From SHAN690 sp023262195 (lineage in GTDB: Bacteria > Bacteroidota > Bacteroidia > Flavobacteriales_G > Salibacteraceae): DNA of 64,000 nt. The notes beneath the pieces were generated by a model. That model was not told the DNA's origin. It saw nothing but the letters and a program-made list of their open reading frames with translations, and did no database searches. The stretch covers positions 186,001 to 250,000 of the forward strand of contig JAYQJE010000001.1 in the NCBI GenBank assembly GCA_038142005.1. Reading direction: 5' to 3'. Below, piece after piece: positions 28,493-38,407 of this stretch (position 1 is the stretch's first letter; every line of letters starts with the position of its first letter). The translations under genes and the position numbers were made by a program.

Positions 28493-29743
28493 CTAGGCTG
28501 CCCTCAGCTTACGAAAGCTGCTCTGGTTAAACTTAGCAGTTGCATATGAAATAGTCACTTTAAAACTCTCAGGCTTAGGATCTTTGGATGGTAATTCATA
28601 CATGGCGTCCATCATAATGGCTTCGCATATCGACCTTAACCCTCTTGCTCCTAGCTTGTATTCAATTGCTTTTTCTACAATGTAATCAAGCACGTCTTTC
28701 TCGAAAGTGAGCTTAATACCTTCCATTTCGAATAGCCTTACGTATTGCTTAATCAATGCATTTTTTGGCTCTGTAAGTATCCTTCTGAGTGCTGACTCAT
28801 CTAAAGGATTTAAGAACGAAACCAGCGGAAGGCGACCAATAAGCTCTGGAATCAACCCATATTCACGCAAGTCTGATGGAGAGACATATTGGAGCAAATT
28901 CTCCTTTTCCACCTTTTCATCAGACTTTTCATGCTTATAACCTATCGCAGCAGTATTGAGCCTTCGAGAAATAATTCGATCGATTCCATCAAATGCTCCG
29001 CCACAAATGAATAGGATGTTTTTCGTATCAAGCTGCACTAGCTTTTGTTCTGGATGCTTTCTACCACCTTGTGGCGGTACTCCCACAACAGATCCCTCAA
29101 GAAGTTTTAAGAGACCCTGTTGAACGCCTTCACCACTCACATCTCTGGTGATGGATGGATTATCACTTTTCCTACTAATCTTATCAATCTCGTCAATAAA
29201 CACGATTCCCTGCTGAGCGGCCTCTACATTATAGTCAGCGGCCTGAAGCAGCCTGCTCAAAATGCTTTCTACGTCTTCACCAACATATCCAGCTTCGGTT
29301 AAAACCGTAGCATCGGCAATACAAAATGGAACATTGAGTATTTTGGCAATGGTTCTCGCGAGCAAAGTTTTACCCGTGCCCGTCTGTCCCACAAAAATCA
29401 TATTGCTCTTTTCAATCGTTATACCATCATCGCCATCTGATTCAACTTGGGCAATGCGCTTGTAGTGATTGTATACCGCCACCGCAAGGCTGCGTTTAGC
29501 TTCATCTTGACCTATAACGAATTCGTCTAGGTGCTCTTTAATATTGATCGGTTTAAGCAGATTAACATTCCCAAGCACACTTTCACGCAGCTGAGCACCC
29601 ATCTCCTCCTCAACGATTCGCGCTGCCTGTTGAATACATCGATCACAAACGTGGCCGGTAATGCCAGCAATCATCACTGAGGTCTCTCGCTTATCGCGAC
29701 CGCAAAAAGAGCACTTGATATTTTCGTCAGACTGTTTCGCCAT
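28493..29743 (-). CDS. clpX: ATP-dependent Clp protease ATP-binding subunit ClpX
   Basis: 416-residue AAA+ unfoldase that feeds substrates to ClpP. The N-terminal zinc-binding domain (CSFCGRDKR and CDRCIQQA) is followed by Walker A GQTGTGKTLLARTIA, Walker B IVFIDEIDKISR and sensor/arginine-finger regions, ending in RGLRSICEAIMMDAMYELPS. It lies 2 bases downstream of clpP; tig-clpP-clpX is a conserved order. Confidence 0.97.
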   Translation of the reverse strand: MAKQSDENIKCSFCGRDKRETSVMIAGITGHVCDRCIQQAARIVEEEMGAQLRESVLGNVNLLKPINIKEHLDEFVIGQDEAKRSLAVAVYNHYKRIAQVESDGDDGITIEKSNMIFVGQTGTGKTLLARTIAKILNVPFCIADATVLTEAGYVGEDVESILSRLLQAADYNVEAAQQGIVFIDEIDKISRKSDNPSITRDVSGEGVQQGLLKLLEGSVVGVPPQGGRKHPEQKLVQLDTKNILFICGGAFDGIDRIISRRLNTAAIGYKHEKSDEKVEKENLLQYVSPSDLREYGLIPELIGRLPLVSFLNPLDESALRRILTEPKNALIKQYVRLFEMEGIKLTFEKDVLDYIVEKAIEYKLGARGLRSICEAIMMDAMYELPSKDPKPESFKVTISYATAKFNQSSFRKLRAA

Positions 29744-29745
29744 GA

Positions 29746-30423
29746 TTATTTTTTAACCAATACTTCATCGATCATTCCATAATCCTTGGCTTCATGAGCT
29801 TTCATCCAGAAGTCTCTATCGCTATCGGCATAAATTTTATCAATATCCTGACCGCTATGGTCAGCAATGATCTCGTACAACTCGGTCTTAAGTTTCTTTA
29901 TTTCTGCTGCGGTAATCTCAATATCTGAGGCCTGGCCTCCTACACCACCCATTGGCTGATGTATCATGACTCTCGCATGCTTTAATCCAGTCCGCTTTCC
30001 TTTTTCACCTGCACATAAAATCACGGCTCCCATTGAAGCTGCCATTCCTGTGCAAATGGTGGCTACATCACAACCTATGTATTGCATAGTATCATAAATC
30101 CCTAATCCAGCATACACGGAGCCCCCCGGACTATTGATGTAAATCTGAATGTCCTTTCCTGAATCTGCTGATTCGAGAAACAACAGCTGCGCTTGAACCA
30201 CATTGGCAATAAACTCATCAATGGCCAAACCGAGAAAAATGATTCGATCCATCATTAGCCTTGAAAAAACATCTACCTCACGGAAAGGCATTGGACGCTC
30301 CTCAATCACAGTCCTTGTCATGTTTGAAGGTTTGTTCATCTCCTTCAAATAATGATCAACAGAATTCCCACTCATACCCATATGGTGGACAGCATATTTT
30401 CTAAACTCCTTCTCGTCTATCAT
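29746..30423 (-). CDS. clpP: ATP-dependent Clp protease proteolytic subunit
   Basis: 225-residue serine peptidase forming the tetradecameric chamber. The catalytic Ser is in CTGMAASMGAVILCAGEKGK and the His in ARVMIHQPMGGVGGQASDIE; the Asp-containing end (SDRDFWMKAHEAKDYGMID) is intact. It lies 1 base downstream of tig. Confidence 0.97.
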   Translation of the reverse strand: MIDEKEFRKYAVHHMGMSGNSVDHYLKEMNKPSNMTRTVIEERPMPFREVDVFSRLMMDRIIFLGLAIDEFIANVVQAQLLFLESADSGKDIQIYINSPGGSVYAGLGIYDTMQYIGCDVATICTGMAASMGAVILCAGEKGKRTGLKHARVMIHQPMGGVGGQASDIEITAAEIKKLKTELYEIIADHSGQDIDKIYADSDRDFWMKAHEAKDYGMIDEVLVKK

Positions 30424-30424
30424 T

Positions 30425-31830
30425 CTAAAACTTTAATAAGTTGGATACTTGATCCATGAATTTTCCTTTACCAGACTTGGCGGAGGCTAATTTAACGAAT
30501 TCGTCAAACGAAACTTCCTTTTCTTGCAGCTTCACATTTGTCTTATAAAAGTTCATAATCTGCTCATCCAAAAGTTGATCGTAAACCTTTCTCACCTCTT
30601 CCTCTTTCTGTAGGAAATTTTGTGCAAACTGGTTTAGCATTTCTTCTTCCATCTCTTGCTGACCGAAGCTTGCGAATTGGGCTTTGATATTCTCCTTTAC
30701 TCGCTCCTGTATTTGAGGATACTCCACTTTCAAATCATTGTCTTTGGCTATTTGAGACTCGATGATTTGTAACCTCATGAATCGGCTATAATCATCATAC
30801 TCCCGTTCAATATCCTCCTCAGTAATCGGCTTTTCATTGTTACCTCCGTTTAGCAACAACCACTTTTTTAAGAATTCATCTGGTAAAGCTAGTTTGAGTT
30901 TGTTGATCAAAAAATCTGAAATATCCCTTCGCAGCTTTTTATCTGAATCGTTGGCAAGTTGTTTTTCTAGGTCAGCCTTAATTTTATCTCTAAAGCCAGC
31001 TTCATCGCTCACCGCTCCCGGACCAAGCACTTTATCAAATAACTCTTGATCCAATGGTGCTGGATCAATTCGATGGATCGACTCAACTTTCAGTTCCCAA
31101 TTTTTTGGGTATTCTCCAATTTCAGATACTGGAATGCCAAGCATGGCCGAGACATCCGCCTCGCTTTTGGCCAACTTATTCGGATCAACCAAAACAACAT
31201 CATCTTTCTTCAATCCGATGAGTTTAGCTTTCGCGTCTTTATTTTCTACATTCTTCAGTACAACCGTGGTATGATTGTGCTTACCTCCTTCTTTTCGGCT
31301 CCCAGATTTATCACACTCATAAAATGTACCGTAAACCATATCCTCCTCGGTGACCTGATCAACGTCTTCGCTCTTACCAAAACGTCTTTGAAAATCCTCA
31401 ACATATTTATTCACGAGTTCTTCGTCAACTTCTATCAAGTATTTAGGAAACTTGTCTTTTTCTGTGAGGCTAATTTCAAATTTTGGTGCTAGGCCAATCT
31501 CGTATTTAAACTCATACGTTTGGTCAAAATTGAGTGACAAGTCATCTTGATCTTCGGGAATAGGTTGGCCTAAAATCTCTAGTTCATTGTCTTTGATATG
31601 GCCGTTGAGTTTCTCAGACAAAATCTTGTTGAGCTCTTCGGCAAGAACCGACTTACCATACATTTTTTGGCAACACCGAAAGGTACCTTTCCAGGTCTAA
31701 ATCCCTGTAAAGTCATTTTCTTTCGGTAATCATTGAGCACTTTGTTTACAGAAGGTTCGTAATCATCTGGTGAGATTTCGATTTTGACCTTGGCATTGAG
31801 CTCATCAATATTTTCTTGACTTATATTCAT
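30425..31830 (-). CDS. tig: trigger factor, frameshifted near the N-terminus
   Basis: Ribosome-associated chaperone and peptidyl-prolyl isomerase, about 468 residues after repair. The N-terminal ribosome-binding block includes GFRPGKVPFGVAKK. There the first frame goes wrong: adding one base to the T6 run at 31673-31678 (A on the coding strand) joins it to MYGKSVLAEELNKILSEKLN and the long remaining frame to 30425. The FKBP-like part (EEDMVYGTFYEC) and the C-terminal helical arms follow. First gene of tig-clpP-clpX. An intact gene is expected, so the shift is probably an error. Confidence 0.93.
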
Positions 31831-31857
31831 TATCGCTGTAAGTGTTTTTCAATAAAA

Positions 31858-31881
31858 AAAGACCGTTTTTAGGCGGTCTTT
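31858..31881 (-). terminator. intrinsic terminator after tRNA-Leu
   Basis: Minus-strand stem AAAGACCG / CGGTCTTT with an 8-base loop and a following T-run, located between tRNA-Leu and the tig start. Confidence 0.75.
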
Positions 31882-31927
31882 CCATTTTATAGAGGCCGCA
31901 TACCGACCGCATTCAATCTATTCTTTG

Positions 31928-32009
31928 TGCGGATGGAGGGAATCGAACCCACACGCCTCGCGGCACTAGATCCTAAATCTAGCGCGTCTACCAGTTTCGC
32001 CACATCCGC
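31928..32009 (-). tRNA. tRNA-Leu (anticodon UAG)
   Basis: 82-base cloverleaf with a long variable arm typical of Leu. The acceptor stem is GCGGATG / CATCCGC with discriminator A; CCA is not encoded. The anticodon loop TTTAGGA within stem CTAGA / TCTAG gives UAG. The T arm reads GTGGGTTCGATTCCCTC and the D arm GGCGAAACTGGTAGACGC. Confidence 0.95.
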
Positions 32010-32048
32010 AATAATTTAGAAAAGAACGCCACCTTTAAAAAAGGTGCG

Positions 32049-32056
32049 CAAAGATA
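32049..32056 (-). promoter_or_regulatory. candidate promoter for tRNA-Leu
   Basis: Minus strand TATCTTTG (TAnnTTTG) about 40 bases before the tRNA 5' end, with a TTTG -33 element 16 bases upstream (CAAA at 32073-32076). One of the better two-part matches in the window. Confidence 0.55.
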
Positions 32057-32100
32057 TAATTATTGATCTATCCAAAACGCTGAAAAAAGCCATCGAAATT

Positions 32101-32108
32101 TACATTTG
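32101..32108 (+). promoter_or_regulatory. candidate -7 promoter element for the flavin reductase gene
   Basis: TACATTTG (TAnnTTTG) ending only 6 bases before the ATG at 32115, implying an almost leaderless transcript if used. Confidence 0.4.
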
Positions 32109-32114
32109 TAGTGT

Positions 32115-33015
32115 ATGAGGTTTACGACAATCAATCCCCGGGACATAGCCGTTCCAAAATTGCATGGATATTTATTAGGATCTATTGGTCCAAGGCCAAT
32201 TGCTTTTGTGAGCACCATTGATGAAGAAGGAAATCACAACCTGAGTCCTTATAGCTTCTTTAATGTGTTTAGCGCCAACCCGCCCATTGCAATTTTCTCT
32301 CCTGCCCGCAGGGGAAGAGACAACACGACTAAACATACTTACGAGAACGCCAAGGCTACTATGGAAGCGGTTATTAACGTGGTCAACTATGATATCGTTC
32401 AACAGATGTCATTGAGCAGTACTGAATATGCCAAAGGAGTAAATGAGTTTGAAAAAGCAGGTTTAACTCCCATTGCGTCAGAAATTGTGCGGCCCATGAG
32501 GGTGAAGGAATCGCCCGTTCAGTTGGAATGTACTGTGAGAGAGGTAGTTGAATTAGGTACCGAAGGTGGGGCCGGAAATCTGATCATCAGCGAGGTAAAA
32601 TTGATTCACATTAATGAGGATGTTTTAGATGAAAATGGTCGGGTCGATCAAACAAAAATTGATTTGGTCGGCAGAATGGGGAGGCAACTGGTACGTGCGA
32701 GCACACGGTGAGGCTATGTTTGAAGTTGCCAAACCACTTACTACGCTCGGTATTGGAGTAGATCGTATTCCTTATGACATCAGACATAGCACTATTCTCA
32801 CTGGAAATGACCTCGGACAACTCGGTAATGTTGAAGCACTGCCTGACGAAACTGATGTAAATGAGTTTAGGCTACTAGAGCTAGCCGATTTGTTTGTGGA
32901 ATATGAAGATCAAAGTGCAGAATTGGAAATGGAGCTTCATAAAAAGGCTCATGAATACCTAGCTTCGGGTCAAGTAAATGAAGCATGGAAAACTCTACTA
33001 TCATTTAATAATTAA
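32115..33015 (+). CDS. flavin reductase (FMN-binding split barrel) family protein, frameshifted
   Basis: About 299 residues after repair. The N-terminal split-barrel domain reads GSIGPRPIAFVSTIDEEGNH, with LSPYSFFNVFSANPPIAIF typical of FMN-binding flavin reductase-like proteins. The first frame ends at 32711; removing one G from the G4 run at 32678-32681 joins it to GNWYVRAHGEAMFEVAKPL and a helical C-terminal part ending at 33015. Possible role in flavin reduction or as a partner of a monooxygenase; substrate unknown. The DUF3127 gene begins 3 bases later. Confidence 0.88.
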
Positions 33016-33018
33016 GCA

Positions 33019-33381
33019 ATGGATATTGAAGGAAGAATAAAACTGATTTACGATACACAGACATTCGCATCTGGGTTTCAAAAAAGAGAATTTGTAATTA
33101 CTACGAAAGAGCAGTATCCACAGGATGTGAAATTTGAATTAACAAAAGATCGGGTAGACATCATCGATCAGTATCAGCAGGGAAATGAAATCAAGGTTCA
33201 TTTCAACATTCGTGGTAATGAATATAACGGTAAGTACTACGTGAACTTACAAGCTTGGAGAATCGAATCCATTACCAATGCTAATGCAACTAATGCTGAG
33301 CCGCGAAGCACCTCAGACGATGTCCCTTTACCCACTGAAGCACCTGAGGAAAATAGTATGGAAGACGACCTTCCATTCTAA
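33019..33381 (+). CDS. DUF3127 domain protein
   Basis: 120 residues. The first 85 match the small OB-fold-like DUF3127 domain found almost only in Bacteroidota (FASGFQKREFVITTKEQYP, HFNIRGNEYNGKYYVNLQAW). The remainder is an acidic, low-complexity tail ending in DDLPF, reminiscent of the acidic tips of single-stranded DNA-binding proteins. No experimental function is known to me. It lies 3 bases after the flavin reductase gene and 5 bases before the next. Confidence 0.85.
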   Translation: MDIEGRIKLIYDTQTFASGFQKREFVITTKEQYPQDVKFELTKDRVDIIDQYQQGNEIKVHFNIRGNEYNGKYYVNLQAWRIESITNANATNAEPRSTSDDVPLPTEAPEENSMEDDLPF

Positions 33382-33386
33382 TACTC

Positions 33387-34753
33387 TTGGAAAGATATAT
33401 CATATGGTTTAGGCGCCTGCTCCCTTCCCCTTTCAGCATTGCGCTGGTGCTCACTATAGTGAGCCTTATTGGAGTGCTAGGTTTCAACGTATCTCAAACG
33501 GGAACCTTTCAATTTACCCAAACTATCCGATGGTGGTCAAACGGATTATGGACCCCAAGCCTTATGGTATTCGCGATGCAGATGATGCTTATGCTAGTGC
33601 TTGGGCACGTTTTAGCGCTATCTTCAGGTATTCGGAGATTAATCAATGTTGTAGTTCAGTTCTGCATAGATAGTTCGCGTGCAGCTTGGGTAATTTGCAC
33701 TTTGACAATCATTGTAGGTCTCTTCAATTGGGGGTTAGGTTTAATTTTCGGTGCTATACTTGCCAAGCGGGTTGCATACCATTTTACTTTAGAAAACAAG
33801 CCATTCAATTATCCACTTCTAGCGGCTGCGGGTTATTCAGCGTTGATGGTATGGCATGGTGGGTTATCTGGTTCTGCTTTAATTAAAGCCGCAGAGCCTA
33901 ATGCAATTCATGAAATGATGAAAGGCATTATGGAGCCACAAAATCTGGCTAGTCTACCAGCTCAAATTCCGATTACATCAACGGTGTTTAGTGCACGCAA
34001 TCTTACCGTGTCACTTATGGTTCTTTTGGTATTACCCTTAGTGCTCGCATATATTGGTAAAAAGATTCCAGGCAAACAAGTTGATACAGACACAGGTACA
34101 CACTCAAATACGATATCAAGTGAACCAGCCATTGGAGCTGAGCACATAGATCGGAGTCCTATGGCAGGTATTCTCGTTGGGGGAGGAATCATTGCATATT
34201 GCATCTACCTATTAGTCCGAGGCGGAGGAAGTTTTTTACTCCAAACAACATTAACCTTACACTACTTGGTTTATGTCTATTCAGTCATCAAAGGATCAAC
34301 AGGTTTTTAAGCGCAATAGAATATGCCATTAGAGATGCTAGTGGAATTCTGATTCAATTTCCCTTGTATTTTGGAATAATGGGATTGATCAATGAGAGTG
34401 GTTTGATTACAGCAATCGCAGAATCGTTCACGGCAATAAGCAATGAATTTACATATCCGTTGTTCACATATATCAGTGCAGGCATAGTCAACATCTTCGT
34501 GCCAAGCGGAGGTGGACAATGGGTGGTTCAAGGCCCAATAATTCTATTATCAGCCTATGAATTGAATGTGCCAATTGAAAAAGCGATACTTGCCCTTGCC
34601 TACGGAGATCAAATCACAAACATGCTACAACCCTTTTGGGCGTTGCCGCTTTTGGGCATTACTCGATTGTCTGCTCGAGATATTTTGCCCTACACGCTGA
34701 TTATGTTTAGTGTAGGATTTGTGATCTATCTGGCTGGACTTGCGTTGTTTTGA
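33387..34753 (+). CDS. short-chain fatty acid transporter family (AtoE/TIGR00366-like), frameshifted
   Basis: Polytopic membrane protein, about 455 residues after repair. The N-terminal block RRLLPSPFSIALVLTIVSLI, NWGLGLIFGAILAK and the late VNIFVPSGGGQWVVQGPI and PFWALPLLGI are AtoE-like. The start is a TTG at 33387. Adding one T to the T6 run at 34232-34237 joins GGGS to FFTPNNINLTLLGL and the remaining frame. The substrate, perhaps a short-chain fatty acid, is inferred from the family. It follows the DUF3127 gene by 5 bases and overlaps the convergent GT2 gene by 47 bases. Confidence 0.88.
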
Positions 34754-35855
34754 CGATCCTACCTTTCCATTCAAAACGAATATTCAAAATGGATAAAAAC
34801 CCGATGACCACTATGTATATGGGATAGATGACCGACAACAAAATGCTCATTAACGGTGACATAGACATATTCCGCTTTTCAAACCAGTACCTCTGAAAGG
34901 AATATTCAATTACCCATTTTGTTACCCATATTGCTAAAACCCAGAATAGATTACCACTTACAAAACCAAGCACTAAAAACGCCAGAAGTAAAAACTGAAC
35001 CATCCAAACAAAAAGCGCTAGTGCCTTTATATCCCAGAATTTAAGGTCACTTGTTTTAGATGCCCATCTAAGTCTTTGAGCAGCAAATTCGACCATGCTC
35101 ATTGGTGCCGAAGTCGTCACAGTTGCATTACGTGCATATGCCATTTTATGACCATGCTCTCGCAGTGCTTGGATGAAAAACACGTCATCACCACTCGAAA
35201 CTGTGCTATTTAGTGAATCAGAGTACAGGTCGACCACATCCTGCGTCAATGCTATAATCGCTCCATTTGCCATTACAGGTCGGTTGATATTAAAGAAGGC
35301 TTCCGTGACGCATTGATTATTCAAGTTCTCAAGAGCCATCATCTTTGAAGCTATGTTCTTGCTATCAAGCCATACCTCACCAAAAACAGCGTGTTGTTTA
35401 CCCTCCAGTAAATGCTTCAACATTACACCAAGAGCATTCTCACTGAGAATACAATCAGCATCAAGTTGAACGACATATTTCGACCTTGTTTTTGATAAAG
35501 CGAATCTTAATGCAGCCTTCTTGCCATACCCTTGCGATAGATTGAATAAGCTAACTTTTACTCTATCGTTTTGGATTTTTCTAGATCTTACCTTATCTAC
35601 CGTATGATCAATGGAATGATCGTCAACGATTAATAGATTACAGCGATCTGGCAGCCACACTTGTGACTCAATCGACTGGATGAAAGCACCAATGTTTTGT
35701 TCCTCATTTCGTGCAGCCACTATTATGTCGATTTCTTCAACCCCAAATGGATACTCCAAATCCACACCTTGAGAATTATCAAACGAAAGATTGACATGTA
35801 CGAATGCCATAAACATCAACCAGCAGATCAACACGAATAGCATAGGCCAAATCAT
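34707..35855 (-). CDS. family 2 glycosyltransferase with C-terminal membrane helices
   Basis: 382 residues. One N-terminal helix (LFVLICWLMFMAFVHV), then a GT-A domain with IIVAARNEEQNIGAFI, the DxD-type DADC motif, the acceptor-side GDD and the QRLRW motif of processive GT2 enzymes. Three or four C-terminal helices follow. It would transfer a sugar to a lipid or polysaccharide at the membrane; substrate unknown. Its start overlaps the UPF0104 gene by 4 bases, suggesting that the two work together. Its last residues read into the end of the convergent transporter gene. Confidence 0.88.
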   Translation of the reverse strand: MIWPMLFVLICWLMFMAFVHVNLSFDNSQGVDLEYPFGVEEIDIIVAARNEEQNIGAFIQSIESQVWLPDRCNLLIVDDHSIDHTVDKVRSRKIQNDRVKVSLFNLSQGYGKKAALRFALSKTRSKYVVQLDADCILSENALGVMLKHLLEGKQHAVFGEVWLDSKNIASKMMALENLNNQCVTEAFFNINRPVMANGAIIALTQDVVDLYSDSLNSTVSSGDDVFFIQALREHGHKMAYARNATVTTSAPMSMVEFAAQRLRWASKTSDLKFWDIKALALFVWMVQFLLLAFLVLGFVSGNLFWVLAIWVTKWVIEYSFQRYWFEKRNMSMSPLMSILLSVIYPIYIVVIGFLSILNIRFEWKGRIVKTTQVQPDRSQILH

Positions 35856-36901
35856 ACCGATTTAAATATCCGATACGTCATCAACGCTGACACACCAACC
35901 AATGCAGGCAGGGCCACATTGATAAGCCATACTAGAAAGACGGCTATTGAAACTATCGATAAATCAAAATCAAACAAACTGAAATAGCTAAGCGCAACCA
36001 TTTGCCTTATTAGAATATCCGGAACAGGTAAGAAGGATAGCATTGTGTTAGAAAAAAGGTAAACAACAGATAGTCCACCAATTAGTAGCCAATTTGGTTC
36101 AGACAAAAGAAAGCTAAAGACCAAAAAATATTGGCCTACAAACGTCATAAACCGGAGTAATGAGAGAAGATAAAGTCTATTGAGTTGAGCAGAACTTATC
36201 TGTCCTAGTAACTGGAGCTGTTCAGCCCACTTCACAGTCAGTTTCCAACTCGAAATCTTATTTGCAAATAGTGGCAGGTTAAAATAAATCGTTAGCGCAA
36301 GTATCCAAGTGAGCAAAAGCACCAATCTCAATACAACCATACCTACACCACCCAACTCCTCACCTATGATAGCATCGAACAGGAATGCAAGAGCAAAAAG
36401 ACCGAAACTAATAGTAGCAATAGACTGAGCCAAACCATTCACTACGGAAAGCAATGTGGCTGCAACACGCTTCGCTGGGCCAATGGCCAAAACCCTTCCG
36501 ATGAACTCGCCTATTCGATTGGGAGTAAAAACTCCAATCGTAAGACCTGAAAGCACGCCTTTTATTGATGTACTCCATCTTGTGCTAAGATATGTGCCGA
36601 TCAATGCATGCCACTTAATTATCTCTAATCCCCAATTCATGCAAAGGAGAAAAACTCCTAGAAAAATGCTAAGTAAGACGAACTCTGTAGATAAGAGACT
36701 CAAGTGCTCAACTAGTTGAATAAACACTTGTCCTTCCGTAGATATTTGAGCTGTAATATAGCTTACGCATACGGTTGACAGCGTGATTTTTAACGCCCAT
36801 GAAATCACAAATCGCAAACGAGCAGGTATCTGCTGTTCAGAACTTTCTAAACCCACCAAACTGCCGAGCATTGAGGCCACTATTTTCGGTAAGAATTTCA
36901 C
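35852..36901 (-). CDS. UPF0104/lysylphosphatidylglycerol synthase-like integral membrane protein
   Basis: 349 residues with about eight helices. Start is GTG at 36901. Blocks such as LSGLTIGVFTPNRIGEFIGR and LSFLPVPDILIRQMVALSYF fit the AglD/MprF-like flippase-type family. Paired with the GT2 gene (4-base overlap), a role in making or moving a glycolipid is plausible. It is divergent from ruvC with 21 bases between starts. Confidence 0.8.
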   Translation of the reverse strand: MKFLPKIVASMLGSLVGLESSEQQIPARLRFVISWALKITLSTVCVSYITAQISTEGQVFIQLVEHLSLLSTEFVLLSIFLGVFLLCMNWGLEIIKWHALIGTYLSTRWSTSIKGVLSGLTIGVFTPNRIGEFIGRVLAIGPAKRVAATLLSVVNGLAQSIATISFGLFALAFLFDAIIGEELGGVGMVVLRLVLLLTWILALTIYFNLPLFANKISSWKLTVKWAEQLQLLGQISSAQLNRLYLLSLLRFMTFVGQYFLVFSFLLSEPNWLLIGGLSVVYLFSNTMLSFLPVPDILIRQMVALSYFSLFDFDLSIVSIAVFLVWLINVALPALVGVSALMTYRIFKSV

Positions 36902-36922
36902 CGAAGCGAATTTATTGGCAAG

Positions 36923-37471
36923 TTGAATAGGGAAAAAGTCATATTAGGCATTGATCCAGGGACAAACATAATGGGTTATGGCGTCTTGTTGGTTGAAGGT
37001 ACAACAATGAAATGCCCAAGTCTAGGCATAGTAAAATTAGATGGGGATGACTATGGCTTAAAACTCAAACAAATTTTTGAGCGAGTTACTGTTCTAATCG
37101 ATGAATACAAACCAGATCAATTTGCAATTGAGGCACCGTTTTATGGCAAGAATGTTCAATCCATGCTAAAACTTGGTCGAGCTCAGGGAGTAGCTATGGC
37201 AGCAGCCTTGATCAAGGAAATTCCTATTGCAGAATACAGCCCAAGAAAGATAAAACAATCTATTACAGGAAGTGGAGCAGCATCTAAAGAACAGGTGGCT
37301 TCTATGATCAAGACCTTGGTCAGTCTTGATGCGCTTCCCAAGCACCTCGATGCCACCGATGGTTTGGCTGCAGCCATTTGCCACCATTTTCAATCGAGCA
37401 ACAAAATAAATACTGGTAAAACTGGTGGTTGGGACAGCTTTATTAGGAATAACCCTAATCGAGTGAAGTGA
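36923..37471 (+). CDS. ruvC: Holliday junction resolvase RuvC
   Basis: 182-residue endonuclease that resolves recombination junctions with RuvAB. Acidic active-site residues are visible in VILGIDPGTNIMGYGV (Asp), FAIEAPFYGKN (Glu) and HLDATDGLAAAICHH (two Asp). The start is a TTG at 36923. It overlaps the convergent HIT gene by 17 bases. Confidence 0.95.
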   Translation: MNREKVILGIDPGTNIMGYGVLLVEGTTMKCPSLGIVKLDGDDYGLKLKQIFERVTVLIDEYKPDQFAIEAPFYGKNVQSMLKLGRAQGVAMAAALIKEIPIAEYSPRKIKQSITGSGAASKEQVASMIKTLVSLDALPKHLDATDGLAAAICHHFQSSNKINTGKTGGWDSFIRNNPNRVK

Positions 37472-37859
37472 ACGTATTTCTGATATTCTCAGAAAGCGTT
37501 TCGAATTGTTCTGTATTCATCTCTAGTTTGGGTCGAGCGAAATTTATGTCGCCAACTCCATTTATTGGAATAAGATGAATATGTGCATGGGGTACCTCTA
37601 AACCAATAACGGCCATTCCAATGCGTTCACAGGATACATTGGCCTCAATCGCCTTGGATACCTTCTTCGCGAAAACATGATAGGCGGCTGTGGTTTCATC
37701 ATCCAAGTCAAATAAATAATCGACTTCAATCTTGGGAATCACCAAGGTATGCCCTTCAGTCAGCGGGTTAATATCCAATATGGCAAAGAAGTCGTTATCC
37801 TCGGCAACGAAATACCCGGGAATTTCTCGAGCTGCTATTTTGGAGAAGATCGTTGGCAT
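37455..37859 (-). CDS. HIT family nucleotide-binding protein
   Basis: 134-residue Hint-like HIT protein, a likely nucleotidyl hydrolase. The triad HAHIHLIPI is intact, with an upstream LTEGHTLVIPKIE block. It starts at the greA stop (1-base overlap), suggesting an operon. Substrate unknown. Confidence 0.93.
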   Translation of the reverse strand: MPTIFSKIAAREIPGYFVAEDNDFFAILDINPLTEGHTLVIPKIEVDYLFDLDDETTAAYHVFAKKVSKAIEANVSCERIGMAVIGLEVPHAHIHLIPINGVGDINFARPKLEMNTEQFETLSENIRNTFTSLD

Positions 37860-38332
37860 TACCGTGTTATCTCCAGAATTTCGAGCTTCAAGGTGCCGTT
37901 CGGAACTAAAATTTCGGCCACATCTCCAACTTTTTTTCCAAGTAAGCCCTTACCAATAGGTGATTCAACACTAATCTTACCAGCCTTCAAATCCGCCTCA
38001 TTCTCAGCCACTAATGTGTAGGACATCTCTTTCTTCATGGCAAGGTTCTTCAAGCGTACCGTAGATAGAATTAGGGCTTTAGAGACATCCAAGTCCTTCT
38101 CATCAACTATTCTAGCATTGCTTACCAGATTCTCGAGCTTAGAAATTTTCATTTCAAGCATACCCTGCGCCTCTTTCGCAGCATCATATTCAGCATTCTC
38201 AGACAGGTCACCCTTGTCTCTAGCTTCTGCTATTTGTGCTGAAATAGCTGGACGCTCCACTTTTTTTAATTGATCTAATTCTGCCTTCAGTTTTGCTAAA
38301 CCTTCTTCAGTATAATATGTGAGTTGTGACAT
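37859..38332 (-). CDS. greA: transcription elongation factor GreA
   Basis: 157 residues. Rescues backtracked RNA polymerase. The N-terminal coiled coil (YTEEGLAKLKAELDQLKKVE), the tip SENAEYDAAKEAQGMLE and the C-terminal SPIGKGLLGKKVGDVAEI are typical. Confidence 0.96.
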   Translation of the reverse strand: MSQLTYYTEEGLAKLKAELDQLKKVERPAISAQIAEARDKGDLSENAEYDAAKEAQGMLEMKISKLENLVSNARIVDEKDLDVSKALILSTVRLKNLAMKKEMSYTLVAENEADLKAGKISVESPIGKGLLGKKVGDVAEILVPNGTLKLEILEITR

Positions 38333-38350
38333 GGTGTATATAATAACAAC

Positions 38351-38381
38351 AAATGGAACCGATCAAAGACCGGTTCCATTT
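38351..38381 (-). terminator. candidate terminator after the PorV-like gene
   Basis: Long perfect stem AAATGGAACCG / CGGTTCCATTT with a 9-base loop. On the minus strand it follows the PorV-like stop by about 27 bases; the T-tract is broken (TTTGTTGTT). Confidence 0.6.
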
Positions 38382-38407
38382 CAAAATTAGTATTTCTTGT
38401 TTGTAGA

